This document shows positions 63,288 through 64,000 of a stretch of DNA of 64,000 bases, piece after piece. Origin of the DNA: an uncultured SAR116 cluster alpha proteobacterium (GTDB taxonomy: Bacteria; Pseudomonadota; Alphaproteobacteria; Puniceispirillales; Marisalimonadaceae); contig CACIWG010000006.1 of assembly GCA_902590245.1 (NCBI GenBank), positions 18,277 to 82,276 of the forward strand. The letters are read 5' to 3'. The position numbers were made by a program, and so were the translations under genes. Within the stretch, counting starts at the first letter, position 1. Every line of letters begins with the position of its first letter. The notes under the pieces were generated by a model. The model was not told the origin of the DNA. It worked only from the letters and a program-made list of their open reading frames with translations, and did no database searches.

Positions 63288-64000
63288 TTATTTTTTTATA
63301 TCTTTTATTATATATTTAGGTCTTCCTTTAACTTGAAAAAAAATCTTTGAGATATAGATACCTAATATTCCATTGCTAATTAGTATTGCTCCACTGAAAA
63401 AAGAAATTGTTACAAGTAATCCAGAGATTCCAGGAGCTGCAAAACCAAAAAGTTTTGTAAGTAAAGCATATAAAATTATCAATACAGATATAAAACAAAC
63501 AATTATCCCAAAAGCAAAAGAAATATATAATGGACCCGCAGAAAAGGATGTTAATCCTCTAATAAATTCTCTTCTAGGATTCTTACTAAAGAGTGGAAAT
63601 TGGGTTTCGCCTGCAAATCTTTTGTCTCGATTATAATAAATAAAATCTTGTTTAAAACCTACCCACCTACTTAAACCTCGCATAAAAGGATCGTAATCAT
63701 TCATAGAAAGAATGTGTTCAACAACTTTCCTTGACAGTAATTTAAAGTCGCCAGTATTTTCTGGAATATCTATATCAGAAAAGTAATTTATTATTTTATA
63801 AGCTTTTTTAGTAATCCAAATTTTTAAAAAATTTTCGCCATCTCTTTTCAACCTTGTAGCGTGGACTACTTCTGCACCTTTTAAATATTTTTCATACATT
63901 TTGTGAATTATTTCAGGAGGATCTTGAAGATCTGAATCCATGTAAACAACTATATTTCCATCAGATTCATTAAATCCAGCTAATACACATGGTGCAGTTC
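63288..64000 (-). CDS. GT2 glycosyltransferase, DPM1/GtrB/ArnC-like (partial, 5' end outside window)
   Basis: The frame is open to the window edge, upstream of the apparent ATG at 63941: TAPCVLAGFNESDGNIVVYMDSDLQDPPEII shows that the ATG is internal and the N-terminal 90 or so residues lie beyond position 64000. MDSDLQDPPE is the DxD sugar-nucleotide/metal motif; FMRGLSRWVGFKQ is typical of polyisoprenyl-phosphate glycosyltransferases, and two C-terminal membrane spans follow. It transfers a sugar to undecaprenyl phosphate, feeding GT-C enzymes such as those encoded nearby. Confidence 0.92.
   Translation of the reverse strand, partial: TAPCVLAGFNESDGNIVVYMDSDLQDPPEIIHKMYEKYLKGAEVVHATRLKRDGENFLKIWITKKAYKIINYFSDIDIPENTGDFKLLSRKVVEHILSMNDYDPFMRGLSRWVGFKQDFIYYNRDKRFAGETQFPLFSKNPRREFIRGLTSFSAGPLYISFAFGIIVCFISVLIILYALLTKLFGFAAPGISGLLVTISFFSGAILISNGILGIYISKIFFQVKGRPKYIIKDIKK

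Noticed and set aside
63288..63941. GT2 gene starting at the ATG at 63941
   Set aside because: The frame stays open with family-like sequence (AGFNESDGNIVVY) up to the window edge, so this methionine is internal.
1..64000. CRISPR arrays, insertion sequences, integrases, phage genes, rRNA
   Set aside because: No regularly spaced repeats, transposase motifs, terminal inverted repeats or rRNA-like stretches were found; the two tRNA genes show no adjacent integrase or duplicated 3' end.

Overview
The window is a strongly AT-rich (by eye about 30% GC), densely packed chromosomal segment. It most likely comes from a free-living, genome-streamlined marine alphaproteobacterium. The lineage call rests on an alphaproteobacterial TrcR (DUF1013) gene, a COQ9 gene beside rpsU, COQ7-type ubiquinone hydroxylase, a PntA/PntB transhydrogenase, and the mixture of tripartite tricarboxylate (Tct), Liv-type amino-acid and AmtB uptake systems. 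The low GC recalls SAR11 or AEGEAN-169/HIMB59-like lineages, but I cannot place it further without a tree. Genes commonly overlap by 4-12 nt. Six convergent gene pairs overlap at their stop codons, and only two convincing intrinsic terminators are visible.

Layout. 1-2.1 kb: tctCBA transporter (tctA cut by the window edge). 2.2-9.2 kb: the four-gene ligase-associated DNA repair set (ATP-dependent ligase, MBL exonuclease, Lhr-type helicase, PdeM phosphoesterase), split into two divergent arms; the rightward arm runs on into a TIGR03643 protein, COQ7, a DCC thiol protein and an unannotated 59-aa ORF. 9.2-13.8 kb: a complete branched-chain/amide-type ABC importer (SBP, LivH, M, G, F). 13.8-22.2 kb: small genes (NrtS-like), an AroE-like dehydrogenase, then a leftward acyl-CoA catabolic operon with a CaiB CoA-transferase, two acyl-CoA dehydrogenases and the LiuA/B/C leucine-degradation enzymes, but no LiuD or LiuE. 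22.3-26.8 kb: nitrogen genes: glutamate dehydrogenase, ammonium transporter, and a half-length GlnE-like adenylyltransferase.

26.9-33.4 kb: a six-gene sugar-phosphate operon, fbp-tkt-pgk-gap-rpe-gph, ordered like a Calvin-cycle cbb operon but lacking RuBisCO and phosphoribulokinase here. 33.4-39.4 kb: SDR, tRNA-Arg(CCU), long-chain acyl-CoA synthetase, oligoendopeptidase F, ABC1/UbiB-family kinase. 39.4-51.6 kb: pntAB, rpsU, COQ9, metA, purK, purE, trcR, ygfZ, a GST, leuA, lepA. 51.6-53.3 kb: small membrane proteins, tRNA-Ser(GGA), DUF2905, DsrE.

53.3-64 kb is the accessory part: longer intergenic gaps, a decayed sulfotransferase-like remnant, cysD and a cysN-cysC fusion (PAPS synthesis), two large GT-C-like membrane proteins, a membrane protein with a winged-helix-like tail, a DegT-family PLP enzyme whose catalytic lysine is replaced by histidine, a VTT/DedA-type protein and a GT2 glycosyltransferase cut by the window end. 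Together these look like a surface-glycan island, possibly one whose glycan is or once was sulfated; that link is inference.
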